Notes: generated by a model not told the origin, from the letters alone. 64,000 bases of DNA from Paenibacillus durus ATCC 35681 (GCF_000993825.1 NZ_CP011114.1:620001-684000), one strand, 5' to 3'. Numbered from the stretch's first letter, positions 7,900 to 15,770 are shown. Numbers and translations: made by a program.

Positions 7900-8811
7900 A
7901 TGATCTATACTGTAACGCTTAACCCTTCCATCGATTATATCGTGGAGGTTGAAGACCTGAAGCTCGGCGACTTGAACCGGATGAAGCGGGATTTGAAGCT
8001 TCCTGGCGGCAAAGGGATTAACGTTTCCCGCGTGCTGGACCAGCTGGGGGTAGAAAATACGGCTCTCGGATTTCTCGGGGGGTTCACCGGTCGGTTTATC
8101 GCGGACAAATTGCGTGAAGACTCGATCAAGAGTGATTTCGTGTTCGTAGCGGATGACACCCGGATCAACATTAAGCTCAAACACGGGGACGAGACGGAAA
8201 TTAACGGTCTTGGTCCTGTAATCCGCGACGAGGAGGCGCAGCAGCTGCTGGACAAACTGTCCCATCTGCAGCAGAACGACATTGTCATTTTGTCCGGAAG
8301 CGCCCCGCCTTCTCTTGGAGGAGATTTCTATCAGAAGCTTATCCGTGCCTGTGGACAATCCGGAGCGGAATTCGTCATCGACACAACCGGTAAGGCTCTG
8401 ATGAACGCTCTGGTTCATAAACCGCTGCTGGTTAAGCCGAATCATCACGAGCTGGCCGAATTGTACGGCGTTACGATTAACTCTGTGGACGAGATCATTA
8501 CGTACGGCCGCAAGCTGCTGGAAGAAGGCGCGAAGCATGTGCTGATTTCCATGGCCGGCGAAGGCGCTTTGCTCATTACCGAACAAGAGGTGTACCGCGC
8601 TACGGTGCCGTCCGGGACGGTTAAAAATTCGGTAGGCGCGGGAGATTCAATGATAGCTGGATTTGTCGGCACGCTGTTTCTGACGGGAGATCCGATAGAG
8701 GCTTTTCGTGCAGGAGTTGCCTCTGGAAGCGCCACTGCATTCTCCGATGACCTGGCAACGAAGGAGGAGATTGAGCGGCTGCGCCCGCAGGTTCAGATCA
8801 GTAAGCTGTAA
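7900..8811 (+). CDS. fruK: 1-phosphofructokinase
   Basis: Phosphorylates fructose 1-phosphate to fructose 1,6-bisphosphate with ATP, feeding imported fructose into glycolysis. The 303-residue PfkB/ribokinase-fold protein has the substrate-loop signature GGKGINVSRVL (36-46) and the catalytic GAGDSMIAGF motif, whose base is Asp249. The N-terminal TVTLNPSIDY is typical of FruK/LacC enzymes. It starts three bases after the fruR stop, with a GAGGGG ribosome site overlapping the end of fruR, so the two are co-transcribed. Confidence 0.95.
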   Translation: MIYTVTLNPSIDYIVEVEDLKLGDLNRMKRDLKLPGGKGINVSRVLDQLGVENTALGFLGGFTGRFIADKLREDSIKSDFVFVADDTRINIKLKHGDETEINGLGPVIRDEEAQQLLDKLSHLQQNDIVILSGSAPPSLGGDFYQKLIRACGQSGAEFVIDTTGKALMNALVHKPLLVKPNHHELAELYGVTINSVDEIITYGRKLLEEGAKHVLISMAGEGALLITEQEVYRATVPSGTVKNSVGAGDSMIAGFVGTLFLTGDPIEAFRAGVASGSATAFSDDLATKEEIERLRPQVQISKL

Positions 8812-8874
8812 CTAGTTGGAAAGTCATTTGCAACGTGCGATGCACACTTATGAATTCAAGGGAGTTGAACTTAT

Positions 8875-10848
8875 ATGAGAATTACGGACCTGATGATCAA
8901 ACAGACAATGATCATGGATTTGAAGGCTACAACCAAAGAGGCGGCAATTGATGAATTGATTGCCAGCCTTGCCGCAAACGGCCGGATTAACGATCCGGTG
9001 CTGTTTAAGCAAATGATTCTGAAGCGTGAAGAAGAGTCCAGCACGGGCATCGGTGGCGGAATTGCCATGCCTCACGCCAAGACGAAAGCCGTCAATGAAG
9101 CGACGGTTGTATTTGCGAAAAGCGCCGGCGGCGTGGATTTTGAATCTTTAGACGGTGAACCGGCGCATCTGTTCTTCATGATCGCCGCTCCGGAAGGCGC
9201 GGCTAATACGCATCTGCGTACGCTTGCCGCCCTGTCCCGTCTGCTGATCGACGTTGAATTCATCGACCAACTGAAGAATACCAAGACGCCGGATGACGTA
9301 ACGGCGCTCTTCGACGCCAAACAGGAGGAGCAAGAAGCGGCTAAAAAGGCGGAAGAGGAAAAAACCAAACAGGAAGAAGAAGCAAAAGCCAAGCAACCGG
9401 CCGCAAGCGGAATGATCGTTGGCAATCCAAGTAATATGGAAGCGTTTGTAGTTGCCGTTACCGCGTGTCCGACAGGCATTGCCCACACTTTCATGGCTGA
9501 AGATGCTCTTAAGAAGAAAGCCAAAGAGATGGGAATTAATATCCGCGTCGAAACCAACGGTTCTGAGGGCGCGAAGAATGTGCTAACCCCCGATGAAATC
9601 CGCCGAGCGAGCGGTGTTATCGTGGCCGCCGACAAACAGGTGGAAATGGCCCGTTTCGACGGCAAGCCAGTGCTGCAAAGACCGGTTAGCGATGGTATCC
9701 GCAAGCCGGAAGAGCTGATTAACAAAGCGGTTGCCGGCGATGCTCCGATCTACCGCAGCCAAGGCAAAGCCGCTTCGGATGCGGCGCCTGCGGGCAAGAT
9801 CAGTGTCGGCAGCAAAATCTATAAAGATTTGATGAATGGTATTTCCCATATGCTGCCTTTTGTAGTTGGCGGCGGTATTTTACTCGCAATTTCCTTCTTG
9901 TTCGAGCAGATTGCAAGTGTAGATAATCCGATCGTTAAGCTTCTGCAAACCATTGGCGGCGGTGATGGAGCGTTCCACTTCCTGATTCCGATCCTCGCCG
10001 GATTCATTGCTATGAGCATCGGCGACCGTCCTGCACTAATGCCCGGTATTGTCGGCGGCTTTATGGCAGCGAGCTCCAATGCCGGTTTCCTTGGCGGTCT
10101 TGCCGCTGGTTTCCTGGCCGGTTATGTTGTTATCGGATTGCGTAAGGTGTTTGCAGGTATACCCCAGACGCTTGACGGCCTGAAGCCGATTCTGCTATAC
10201 CCTGTATTCGGCCTTCTGATTACCGGCGCCATTATGTACTACTTGTTCGATCCATTCTTTAGCTGGATCAACACGGGCCTTATTGATGTTCTGAACAATC
10301 TTGGAACAGGCAACGCCGTTCTGCTGGGGCTTGTCCTTGGCGGCATGATGGCGATTGATATGGGCGGTCCTTTCAACAAAGCGGCTTATACCTTTGCGAT
10401 TGGCGTCTTCACCTCTACTGGTGATGGTGCAATGATGGCGGCTGTTATGGCTGGCGGCATGGTTCCTCCGCTGGCAATCGCACTGGCTACCACACTGTTC
10501 AAGAACAAATTCACGGAAGATGAACGGAAATCCGGCATAACGAACTATGTGCTCGGCTTGTCCTTCATCACCGAAGGCGCAATTCCATTTGCGGCTGCCG
10601 ACCCGATGCGTGTCCTGACCTCCTGTATTCTGGGTTCGGCCGTTGCCGGGGGATTGACCCAATTTTGGAAAATTAATATCCCGGCTCCGCATGGCGGCAT
10701 CTTCGTAGCGGCACTTGCAAACCATGCGCTGCTGTTCCTGCTGGCGGTTGCCATCGGCGCGGTTATTTCCGCTCTGGTATTTGGACTGTGGAAGAAACCG
10801 CTTGTAGAGAAGCCAGTCGAAGTGAGTGCCAAACGTTCTTTAGTCTAA
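8875..10848 (+). CDS. fruA: Fructose PTS transporter, fused EIIABC
   Basis: Membrane permease that imports fructose and delivers it as fructose 1-phosphate. The 657-residue fusion has domains in the order IIA (about 1-150, phospho-acceptor His67 in GGGIAMPHAKTK), a charged Lys/Glu-rich linker (about 150-175), IIB (about 185-290, phospho-Cys198 in VTACPTGIAHTFMAED) and the multi-spanning IIC (about 305-640, with GGPFNKAAYTF and EGAIPFAAADP). All catalytic residues are present. It follows fruK after 63 bp with its own GGGAG ribosome site and is the last gene before a strong terminator. Confidence 0.96.
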   Translation: MRITDLMIKQTMIMDLKATTKEAAIDELIASLAANGRINDPVLFKQMILKREEESSTGIGGGIAMPHAKTKAVNEATVVFAKSAGGVDFESLDGEPAHLFFMIAAPEGAANTHLRTLAALSRLLIDVEFIDQLKNTKTPDDVTALFDAKQEEQEAAKKAEEEKTKQEEEAKAKQPAASGMIVGNPSNMEAFVVAVTACPTGIAHTFMAEDALKKKAKEMGINIRVETNGSEGAKNVLTPDEIRRASGVIVAADKQVEMARFDGKPVLQRPVSDGIRKPEELINKAVAGDAPIYRSQGKAASDAAPAGKISVGSKIYKDLMNGISHMLPFVVGGGILLAISFLFEQIASVDNPIVKLLQTIGGGDGAFHFLIPILAGFIAMSIGDRPALMPGIVGGFMAASSNAGFLGGLAAGFLAGYVVIGLRKVFAGIPQTLDGLKPILLYPVFGLLITGAIMYYLFDPFFSWINTGLIDVLNNLGTGNAVLLGLVLGGMMAIDMGGPFNKAAYTFAIGVFTSTGDGAMMAAVMAGGMVPPLAIALATTLFKNKFTEDERKSGITNYVLGLSFITEGAIPFAAADPMRVLTSCILGSAVAGGLTQFWKINIPAPHGGIFVAALANHALLFLLAVAIGAVISALVFGLWKKPLVEKPVEVSAKRSLV

Positions 10849-10886
10849 TATAGAACCAGAAAGACAATAGTTTCATAATATAAAGT

Positions 10887-10923
10887 AAAGAACGGCCCGG
10901 GCGAATCCGAGGCCGTTCTTTTG
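10887..10923 (+). terminator. Terminator of the fru operon
   Basis: An 11-bp perfect stem (AAAGAACGGCC / GGCCGTTCTTT) is followed by a short T-run about 40 bp after the fruA stop. The symmetric A/T ends would also let it act on the opposite strand for the convergent CGNR gene. Confidence 0.85.
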
Positions 10924-10925
10924 TG

Positions 10926-10951
10926 ATATAAGAAAGTATAAGCTGCACGCT
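10926..10951 (+). repeat. Truncated copy of dispersed intergenic repeat (copy C)
   Basis: ATATAAGAAAGTATAAGCT and the following bases match the first 26 bases of the repeat at 13912-14009 with two or three differences. The match then stops where the convergent CGNR gene ends. Only the left arm of the first hairpin remains. Confidence 0.6.
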
Positions 10952-10959
10952 GAAGCCGC

Positions 10960-11514
10960 TCACTGTTCCGCTTTCTTCCGGGCCCGGAAACGGCGGACCT
11001 TCATCAGATTGCCGCAGGCTTTATCGTCGCAGTAGCGCTTGGAACGATTGCGCGTATCGTCATAGTAGACCCAGAGACAGTCGGGATTATCGCAAATGCG
11101 AAATCGTGACTGTTCTTTTTCCGCCAGGGCAGAGGCAAAAGAAGCGGCGATCTCCGCCATCACCTGTTCCCAGTTAGCCTGCAGCGGCATCAGCGACACT
11201 TTAATTCGTCCATCATCGTCTCTTGCCGCTTGCCTCATGACGGGACCGGCCGCCATATAATGGTTCATTTTTTCCGGCAGACCGGCAGGCTCTTTGCCCT
11301 CCACTACCTCCCGGACGGTATCGAAAAGATAGCCGCGCAGCTCCTTAAGTTCATCCAATTGCTCGGAGTCCGGCATAGGCAGAGCAGGCAGTCCATGTGC
11401 GGAGAGCCAAGACTCCACCCACTGGGGATCTTCCAGACGGTCCCTGTCCTTGCTCTTGTCTCCCGTTCTCCAATCCCGCCAGTAGCTGTTTATAAAATCA
11501 TCCCACAGCATCAT
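10960..11514 (-). CDS. CGNR zinc-finger protein (ABATE-type)
   Basis: Putative stress-related transcription regulator of 184 residues. The N-terminal two thirds resembles the ABATE domain (hydrophobic helices, LRGYLFDTVREVVEGK). The C-terminus carries a CGNR zinc finger: CDNPDC, then the YYDDTRNRSKRYC segment, ending in CGNLMKVRRFRARKK. Cysteines of both CxxxxC pairs are present. The start has AAGGAAGG upstream. It is divergent from the DinB-like gene across a 144-bp region with five GTTAC/GTAAC half-sites that either protein's regulator could use. The ligand and targets are unknown. Confidence 0.82.
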   Translation of the reverse strand: MMLWDDFINSYWRDWRTGDKSKDRDRLEDPQWVESWLSAHGLPALPMPDSEQLDELKELRGYLFDTVREVVEGKEPAGLPEKMNHYMAAGPVMRQAARDDDGRIKVSLMPLQANWEQVMAEIAASFASALAEKEQSRFRICDNPDCLWVYYDDTRNRSKRYCDDKACGNLMKVRRFRARKKAEQ

Positions 11515-11541
11515 CGATCCTTCCTTTCCTACAGCTACATT

Positions 11542-11638
11542 GTAACAGTTAAAAATAAGTTTTGCTAGTTACTTGTATTCTGCCTGTTTCTTATGTTACA
11601 GTTTTCTTGTAACCATTGTTATTGTTTTAGACAGTTAC
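11542..11638. promoter_or_regulatory. Cluster of GTTAC/GTAAC half-sites between divergent genes
   Basis: Five copies of the pentamer lie in 97 bp: GTAAC 11542, GTTAC 11568, GTTAC 11595, GTAAC 11609 and GTTAC 11634. The third and fourth form an inverted repeat (11595-11613, arms GTTAC and GTAAC with a 9-bp centre). Several spacings are near 25-27 bp. The arrangement suggests a shared operator region for the CGNR and DinB-like genes. No protein can be assigned from sequence alone. Confidence 0.4.
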
Positions 11639-11658
11639 AACTAAGGAGGAAGCTTTAC

Positions 11659-12153
11659 ATGCAAAATAAAATTAGTGAGGTTCTGCTCCAAAACTGGGAT
11701 TATGCGATGGATCAGGAGGATTGGTCGCCGCCGCTGAAGAATGCGCTGGATGGCGTTAGCAGCGAGCAGGCACTCTGGAAGCCGCAGGGAGAAGCCGCCA
11801 ACTCGATTTGGGAGACGGTTAATCATCTGACTTATTATAAGGATCGGCTGCTGCGGAAGCTGAAGGGCCTGCCCAATCCGCCGTATTTAGAGAGCAATGA
11901 CGCTACATTTACAGTAACGGAAAGCGGTGAAGAAGCATGGGGACAGGCGGTTTCCCGTCTCAAAAAAGTCCATGCCGACCTGCGTGAGATTATTGAGGCG
12001 CTGGAGGAGGGCGCATATGATTGGGGCGGTTCGGGGCATGCTCCCGGGGAAGAAGTGATGAGCCTTATTCTGCATGATGCTTATCATACGGGACAAATTG
12101 TGCTGGTCCGCAAGCTGCAGGGCTCCTGGCCATCCAAACGAAGCTTTAATTAG
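11659..12153 (+). CDS. DinB-like metal-binding protein (DinB_2 family)
   Basis: Four-helix-bundle protein of the DinB/YfiT superfamily, members of which use bound metal for thiol transfer or hydrolytic reactions; the substrate is unknown. The three family histidines are visible at H56 (ETVNHLTYY), H139 and H143 (ILHDAYHTGQI). The start at 11659 is fixed by AAGGAGG nine bases upstream and gives 164 residues; a longer in-frame extension is Cys-rich noise. Divergent from the CGNR gene. Confidence 0.85.
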   Translation: MQNKISEVLLQNWDYAMDQEDWSPPLKNALDGVSSEQALWKPQGEAANSIWETVNHLTYYKDRLLRKLKGLPNPPYLESNDATFTVTESGEEAWGQAVSRLKKVHADLREIIEALEEGAYDWGGSGHAPGEEVMSLILHDAYHTGQIVLVRKLQGSWPSKRSFN

Positions 12154-12250
12154 CAAACTCCGGCTTTATCCGTAGATCACGGCATGGTTCCGTTAACAGG
12201 GTATCCAAACGGGTAATCTGTCTTATAAGCCGCACTTCCGCTTCCGCCTG

Positions 12251-12281
12251 CAGCCGGGAACAGCGGGGGCGGCTGTTTGTT
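12251..12281 (+). terminator. Probable terminator after the DinB-like gene
   Basis: A six-bp GC stem (CAGCCG / CGGCTG) with a 13-base loop is followed by TTTGTTT. It lies about 100 bp after the stop codon and just before the next small gene. Confidence 0.5.
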
Positions 12282-12335
12282 TAAATTTGAATATCTCCGG
12301 GTAATGAAGGCTAAAAAGAAAAGGAGCGATCGATC

Positions 12336-12503
12336 ATGGACCCGCGTTACCAACACAGCAGTATGGAAGCGGAACATCTGGAGACTCCAAAGAAAGCAAA
12401 CTCCAGCCTTATCGCCTCCGCCTTTGTCGAGTATGCCGCATACTTTATTATTTTCTTGGGATTCCTGTACTTTCTGGTTATGTATCTGTTTCCTAAGTTC
12501 TGA
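12336..12503 (+). CDS. Small single-span membrane protein
   Basis: A 55-residue reading frame opens MDPRYQHSSMEAEHLE with AAAGGAG eight or nine bases upstream. It has a polar N-terminal half and one strongly hydrophobic segment near the end (YFIIFLGFLYFLVMYLF), followed by PKF. Such short tail-anchored proteins recur in Paenibacillus genomes as I remember them, but no function is known. A real gene is supported by the RBS, sensible codons and a hairpin shortly after the stop. Confidence 0.65.
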   Translation: MDPRYQHSSMEAEHLETPKKANSSLIASAFVEYAAYFIIFLGFLYFLVMYLFPKF

Positions 12504-12525
12504 CTTCTTCATAAGAACAAAACAA

Positions 12526-12554
12526 AATCCATCCCTTCACGAAGGAGATGGATT
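12526..12554 (-). terminator. Hairpin terminator, best on the minus strand (cmpA)
   Basis: AATCCAT and ATGGATT enclose an inner CCTT/AAGG pairing. On the minus strand the stem is followed by a T-rich tract (TTTTGTTTTG), which suits termination of cmpA. On the plus strand it lies 22 bp after the 55-residue gene but has only a weak T-run. Confidence 0.6.
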
Positions 12555-12640
12555 CTGATTAAAAAGGCATTTCTAAGGCTTGCCGGGGGGGCAAACCGGT
12601 AACGGCTATCGGACCGTGGGGCGTCGAACCAGACTCTGGC

Positions 12641-12757
12641 CTAACGCTTGACTGCGGAATCCCGGTAAAAGAACCAGCACTCGTTCAGCAGCTTGATCTG
12701 TCTCCGGTCCTTTTTGTAATAGGCTTTCATAAGCTGATGGCTGAGCCATTGCGGCAT
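12641..12757 (-). CDS. cmpA: CmpA, cortex morphogenetic micro-protein
   Basis: A 38-residue protein opening MPQWLSHQLMKAYYKKDRRQ and continuing IKLLNECWFFYRD. It matches the CmpA pattern I know from Bacillus (MPxWL, KDxxQIKLLNxCWxFYR), an adaptor that delivers the coat protein SpoIVA to ClpXP when spore envelope assembly goes wrong. A strong AGGAGGG site precedes the ATG. The gene is easily missed because of its size. It indicates an endospore-forming host. The C-terminus (DSAVKR) differs from the Bacillus version as I recall it. Confidence 0.85.
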   Translation of the reverse strand: MPQWLSHQLMKAYYKKDRRQIKLLNECWFFYRDSAVKR

Positions 12758-12908
12758 TGGAATCCCTCCTCTGCGTGCTTGCGTAGGTTAGCATATGTGC
12801 AGAGGTAGGCAATGGTGCGCCATGAACTGAAGATGATATGAATACCGCCGCAGTCCGGAAGGTTGTTCGAGACCAGACGCCACAGGTGATTCTTCTTGCA
12901 TGCGGATC

Positions 12909-13274
12909 TTACTGAGCCCGCTCTTCTTCCTCTTCATACCACTGCTCAAGCTGCGCCTGAAGCGCCCGGATTTCCGTCAGCAGGGAGATGAGCGGATAGT
13001 TCTGTTCTTGAATGGCGGCAAAAGCCCGCTCCAGCCGATTGATATAATCAAGCCCGGACTCTAATGAATACTGCTCGCGCAGCAGCTCCAGGGAATCGCA
13101 CTCGGCCACCGCAAGCGGCAAATCGGGCACGTTCTCGGCCGTCAGCTTGTCGATCTCTTTATTCAATCTAAGATTGAGCGCGCTAAGCTGATACGCATAG
13201 TCCTCCGGCATTTCCACGAATTGAAGCTCCTGATTCTGCTGCAAAATTACATACCGCATTTTCGGCATAGTCAT
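12909..13274 (-). CDS. Conserved hypothetical protein, helical
   Basis: A 121-residue protein of unknown function. It opens MRYVILQQNQELQFVEMPEDYAYQL after a short leader, continues as long amphipathic helices (likely coiled coil, LNKEIDKL and LERAFAAIQEQ) and ends in an acidic EEEEERAQ tail. The start could be the first ATG (13274) or the one six bases downstream (13268); the GGAGGG site is very close to the first and ten bases from the second. It is divergent from the SprT-like gene. No catalytic motif is seen. Confidence 0.6.
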   Translation of the reverse strand: MTMPKMRYVILQQNQELQFVEMPEDYAYQLSALNLRLNKEIDKLTAENVPDLPLAVAECDSLELLREQYSLESGLDYINRLERAFAAIQEQNYPLISLLTEIRALQAQLEQWYEEEEERAQ

Positions 13275-13387
13275 TCTCCCTCCGTCCTTGTCTTCCTTCT
13301 TGAAGTGTAGCGTATGCGCAAGTTACAATTCAAGTACAGATTGCAGCAAGCGCCCGGATGGCGCGTCAAAGAACGGAGCCGGCCAAC

Positions 13388-13885
13388 ATGATGAGCATGA
13401 CCAACGAAGAACTGCAGCGCTGGATTGAGCGGGTGTCGCGGGAAAGCTTCGGATTGCCTTTTCGCCATAAAGCGTCTTTTAACAGCAGACTGTCCTCTAC
13501 GGGCGGACGTTATTTTATGAAAACCCATAACATAGAGATTAATCCCCACCAGCTTACGGCGTACGGGCCAGAGGAAACGGAGAAAATTATCAAGCATGAG
13601 CTCTGTCACTACCATCTCCATCTGGCAAAAAGAGGGTACCGTCACCGGGACGCCGATTTTAAAGCGCTGCTCGCCCGCGTAGGAGGCAGCCGCTACTGCC
13701 GGAACCTTCCCGGAGCGAAAGCGCGGAAGCCGATGCCTTACCGCTATAAGCTCATTTGCACGCAGTGCAGCGCGGAGTACCTCCGCAAACGCAAGGTGAA
13801 TCCGCAGCGCTACCGCTGCGGGAAATGCGCCGGTCCGCTGAAGCTTACGGTGATCGAAGGGGCCGAGCCTAAAGGGAAGCGATAG
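13388..13885 (+). CDS. SprT-like zinc metalloprotein
   Basis: A 165-residue protein of the SprT/YdcK type. It has the metal-binding HExxH motif (H70-E71-L-C-H74) followed by a downstream basic segment, and a C-terminal zinc ribbon built from CTQC and CGKC. SPRTN relatives in eukaryotes cleave DNA-protein crosslinks; the bacterial role is unproven. The start at 13388 has GGAG nine bases upstream and gives the usual MTNEELQRWIERVS region; two further in-frame ATGs follow within nine residues, so the true N-terminus may be slightly shorter. Confidence 0.85.
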   Translation: MMSMTNEELQRWIERVSRESFGLPFRHKASFNSRLSSTGGRYFMKTHNIEINPHQLTAYGPEETEKIIKHELCHYHLHLAKRGYRHRDADFKALLARVGGSRYCRNLPGAKARKPMPYRYKLICTQCSAEYLRKRKVNPQRYRCGKCAGPLKLTVIEGAEPKGKR

Positions 13886-13911
13886 AGCGGGCGGTGGGCG
13901 CTTTTTTAAAA

Positions 13912-14009
13912 ATATAAGAAAGTATAAGCTTCGCGCTTATCATTTGCCTTATATTTCTACGAGAAACGATACCGTCCCTAACAGGACGGCGCAGCCGTTT
14001 CTTCTTGTG
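13912..14009 (+). repeat. Dispersed structured intergenic repeat (copy A)
   Basis: About 98 bp, starting ATATAAG and ending CGTTTCTTCTTGTG, closely match 15633-15734. It can fold into two hairpins. The first uses ATATAAG with CTTATAT plus an inner ATAAGC/GCTTAT. The second uses AGAAACG with CGTTTCT plus an inner CCGTCC/GGACGG. It lies between the convergent SprT-like and Lrp-type genes. Confidence 0.8.
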
Positions 14010-14028
14010 GAATATAAACGTTCGCTGC

Positions 14029-14457
14029 CTACTTTACCTGGCCTATGGCGAGACTCACCTTATAGTTGCCGTACTTTAGCAGGCGGTCGAGCAGCGCGTT
14101 CAGCCGTTCCGGACTCTCTGTGCGCGCCCGCATCCAATAACAGCCTTCGCCGCTGACGCGGTATGCCTCTTCAATCTCCCCCTCGGATGCAACGAACTGT
14201 AGGAAGGTCTGATGGGCGCTCCCTGAATTCAGAAATACCGTGATCAAGGCATGCACGTGCAGTCCCAGCTTTTCCGGGTCCCAGCCTATCGAATAACCCG
14301 TAATTACGCCCAGCTCCCGCAGCTTGCGAATTCGCGCCCCCACAGCTTGCCCCGTCATATGAACCGCCCTGCCAATCTCTTTGTGGCTGAGTGTGGAGTC
14401 TTGTATCAGCTGCCGCAGAATGAGTAGATCGATCTCGTCTAAAAGCGTTTGGCCCAT
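14029..14457 (-). CDS. Lrp/AsnC-family transcription regulator
   Basis: A 142-residue regulator with an N-terminal HTH (about 5-60: DEIDLLILRQLIQDSTLSHK, then the recognition helix around QAVGARIRKLRELGVI) and a C-terminal RAM/AsnC ligand-binding domain (about 65-140, GEIEEAYRVSGEGCYWM). Length and layout are typical. These proteins form octamers and respond to amino acids. It is divergent from the metallo-hydrolase gene and may control it; the effector cannot be predicted. Confidence 0.9.
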   Translation of the reverse strand: MGQTLLDEIDLLILRQLIQDSTLSHKEIGRAVHMTGQAVGARIRKLRELGVITGYSIGWDPEKLGLHVHALITVFLNSGSAHQTFLQFVASEGEIEEAYRVSGEGCYWMRARTESPERLNALLDRLLKYGNYKVSLAIGQVK

Positions 14458-14588
14458 CTTTAAGTGATTTCCTTTCCGAATGAAAATAGATTCGCTGTAT
14501 TCCTTTCATCGCATTATGTACTCCAACCCAGGAAGAAAATTATACTTAATTGTAGCAGAACTTATGGAAAAGAAGGAGTGCATCCATT

Positions 14589-15344
14589 ATGAAGCTTCAA
14601 TTAATAAGACATGCGGCGCTTTGGCTGGAGTACGGGGGTTCCGTCTTCCTGATCGATCCGATGCTCGGTGAGCCCGACGCCTATCCGCCGATTGTGAACA
14701 GCGGCAATGAACGCCGGAATCCGCTCGTTGGCCTTCCCGGCCCAGTGAACAAGTGGCTTAAACCGGACGCCGTAATTGTAACCCATTTTCACAATGACCA
14801 CTGGGACACTGCTGCGGCTAACTTGCTTTCAAAGGATATTCCGCTGTTCAGCCAGGAAGAGGACGGGAAACGGTTCAGCGCACAAGGGTTTACTGCGGTT
14901 ACTCCTATCCATGAGCAGGCGGAATTCCGCGGAGTCCGGTTAATCCGTACAGGAGGCAGACACGGTACCGGAGAGATCGGGAAGCTGATGGGACCAGTGT
15001 CCGGCTTTATACTCCAAGCGCCTGATGAGCCCGTACTTTATATCGCCGGAGATACGATCTGGTGTGAAGAGGTGCGGGAAGCGCTGGACCGGTATCAGCC
15101 GGCAGCAGTGGTCGTAAATGCGGGTGAAGCGCAGTTTGTGAGCGGAGACCCTATTACAATGAATGAACCAGATATATTAAGTCTGCGCGCGCATGCTCCC
15201 GAGACGAAAGTGGTGGCCGTCCATATGGATGCGATCAACCACTGCCATCTGACCAGGGATAAACTGCGGGAACGGCTTGAAACGAAAGGATTGCTCGGCA
15301 GGGTGCTTATTCCATCGGATGGAGAGGTTCTAGAGCTTGACTGA
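14589..15344 (+). CDS. MBL-fold metallo-hydrolase
   Basis: A 251-residue metallo-beta-lactamase-fold protein. The zinc motif THFHNDHWD gives H66, H68, D70 and H71. Further ligands are likely in GGRHGTG, AGDTIW and HMDAINHC. The N-terminus (LIRHAALWLEYGGSVFLIDPM) resembles UlaG-like or YtnP-like single-domain hydrolases. The substrate is unknown. AGGAG lies ten bases upstream of the ATG. Divergent from the Lrp-type gene and followed directly by tRNA genes. Confidence 0.85.
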   Translation: MKLQLIRHAALWLEYGGSVFLIDPMLGEPDAYPPIVNSGNERRNPLVGLPGPVNKWLKPDAVIVTHFHNDHWDTAAANLLSKDIPLFSQEEDGKRFSAQGFTAVTPIHEQAEFRGVRLIRTGGRHGTGEIGKLMGPVSGFILQAPDEPVLYIAGDTIWCEEVREALDRYQPAAVVVNAGEAQFVSGDPITMNEPDILSLRAHAPETKVVAVHMDAINHCHLTRDKLRERLETKGLLGRVLIPSDGEVLELD

Positions 15345-15365
15345 GGGATGAAATCATGATAAATT
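15337..15365 (+). promoter_or_regulatory. Possible promoter for tRNA-Asn/tRNA-Ser
   Basis: TTGACT (15337-15342, overlapping the end of the hydrolase gene) and TAAATT (15360-15365) are spaced by 17 bp and lie 24 bp ahead of tRNA-Asn. Confidence 0.45.
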
Positions 15366-15388
15366 ATTTCTTGTTCACATCAAAATGT

Positions 15389-15464
15389 TCCCTGATAGCT
15401 CAGTTGGTAGAGCACTCGACTGTTAATCGAGTTGTCACAGGTTCGAGTCCTGTTCGGGGAGCCA
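15389..15464 (+). tRNA. tRNA-Asn (GTT), CCA encoded
   Basis: A 76-nt cloverleaf. The acceptor TCCCTGA pairs with TCGGGGA, the anticodon loop is CTGTTAA (anticodon GTT), the T loop is TTCGAGT, and the 3' end is GCCA. Confidence 0.97.
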
Positions 15465-15471
15465 TTTTCTT

Positions 15472-15563
15472 GGAGAGATACCCAAGTGGCTATAAGGGGA
15501 CCCTCTGCTAAGGGGTTAGACTGCGTAAGCGGTGCGAGGGTTCGAATCCCTCTCTCTCCGCCA
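15472..15563 (+). tRNA. tRNA-Ser (GCT), CCA encoded
   Basis: A 92-nt class II tRNA. The acceptor GGAGAGA pairs with TCTCTCC, the anticodon stem ACCCT/GGGGT encloses CTGCTAA (anticodon GCT), a long variable arm follows, and the 3' end is GCCA. It follows tRNA-Asn after seven bases. Confidence 0.96.
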
Positions 15564-15606
15564 CAATTCTTCTGAATTGTGCGGTTGATTTTTACATAGA
15601 AGAGAT

Positions 15607-15630
15607 AGCTCCCGTAAGGGGGCTTTTTTA
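15607..15630 (+). terminator. Terminator after tRNA-Ser
   Basis: A seven-bp stem (AGCTCCC / GGGGGCT, one G-T pair) with a GTAA loop is followed by six Ts. A weaker stem (CACAATTC / GAATTGTG, 15562-15581) lies immediately after the tRNA. Confidence 0.8.
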
Positions 15631-15632
15631 CA

Positions 15633-15734
15633 ATATAAGACTTTATAAGCTTCCCGCCTATCGTTTGGTCTTATATTTCTACGAGAAACGGGTGCCCTCC
15701 TCCTCCGAGGACGGCGCAGCCGTTTCTTCTTGTG
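15633..15734 (+). repeat. Dispersed structured intergenic repeat (copy B)
   Basis: Matches copy A (13912-14009) over its whole length: ATATAAG, the TATAAGCTT core, CTTATATTTCTACGAGAAACG, and the end GGACGGCGCAGCCGTTTCTT with CTTGTG. The least conserved part is the loop of the second hairpin. It follows the tRNA terminator by two bases. Confidence 0.8.
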
Positions 15735-15770
15735 TTGGGTGCATGTTAGCTTTTGGGTGCATGTTAGCTT
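15735..15770 (+). repeat. Tandem duplication of an 18-bp unit
   Basis: TTGGGTGCATGTTAGCTT occurs twice in perfect tandem, beginning exactly where repeat copy B ends. Confidence 0.85.

Noticed and set aside
7738..8586. A 282-codon minus-strand frame opposite fruR and fruK.
   Set aside because: Antisense shadow of two well-identified genes; no ribosome site, and no family resemblance.
12277..12558. A 93-codon plus-strand frame over the 55-residue membrane-protein gene.
   Set aside because: It has no ribosome site and an unlikely composition, while the overlapping frame at 12336 has a good site and a clear membrane helix.
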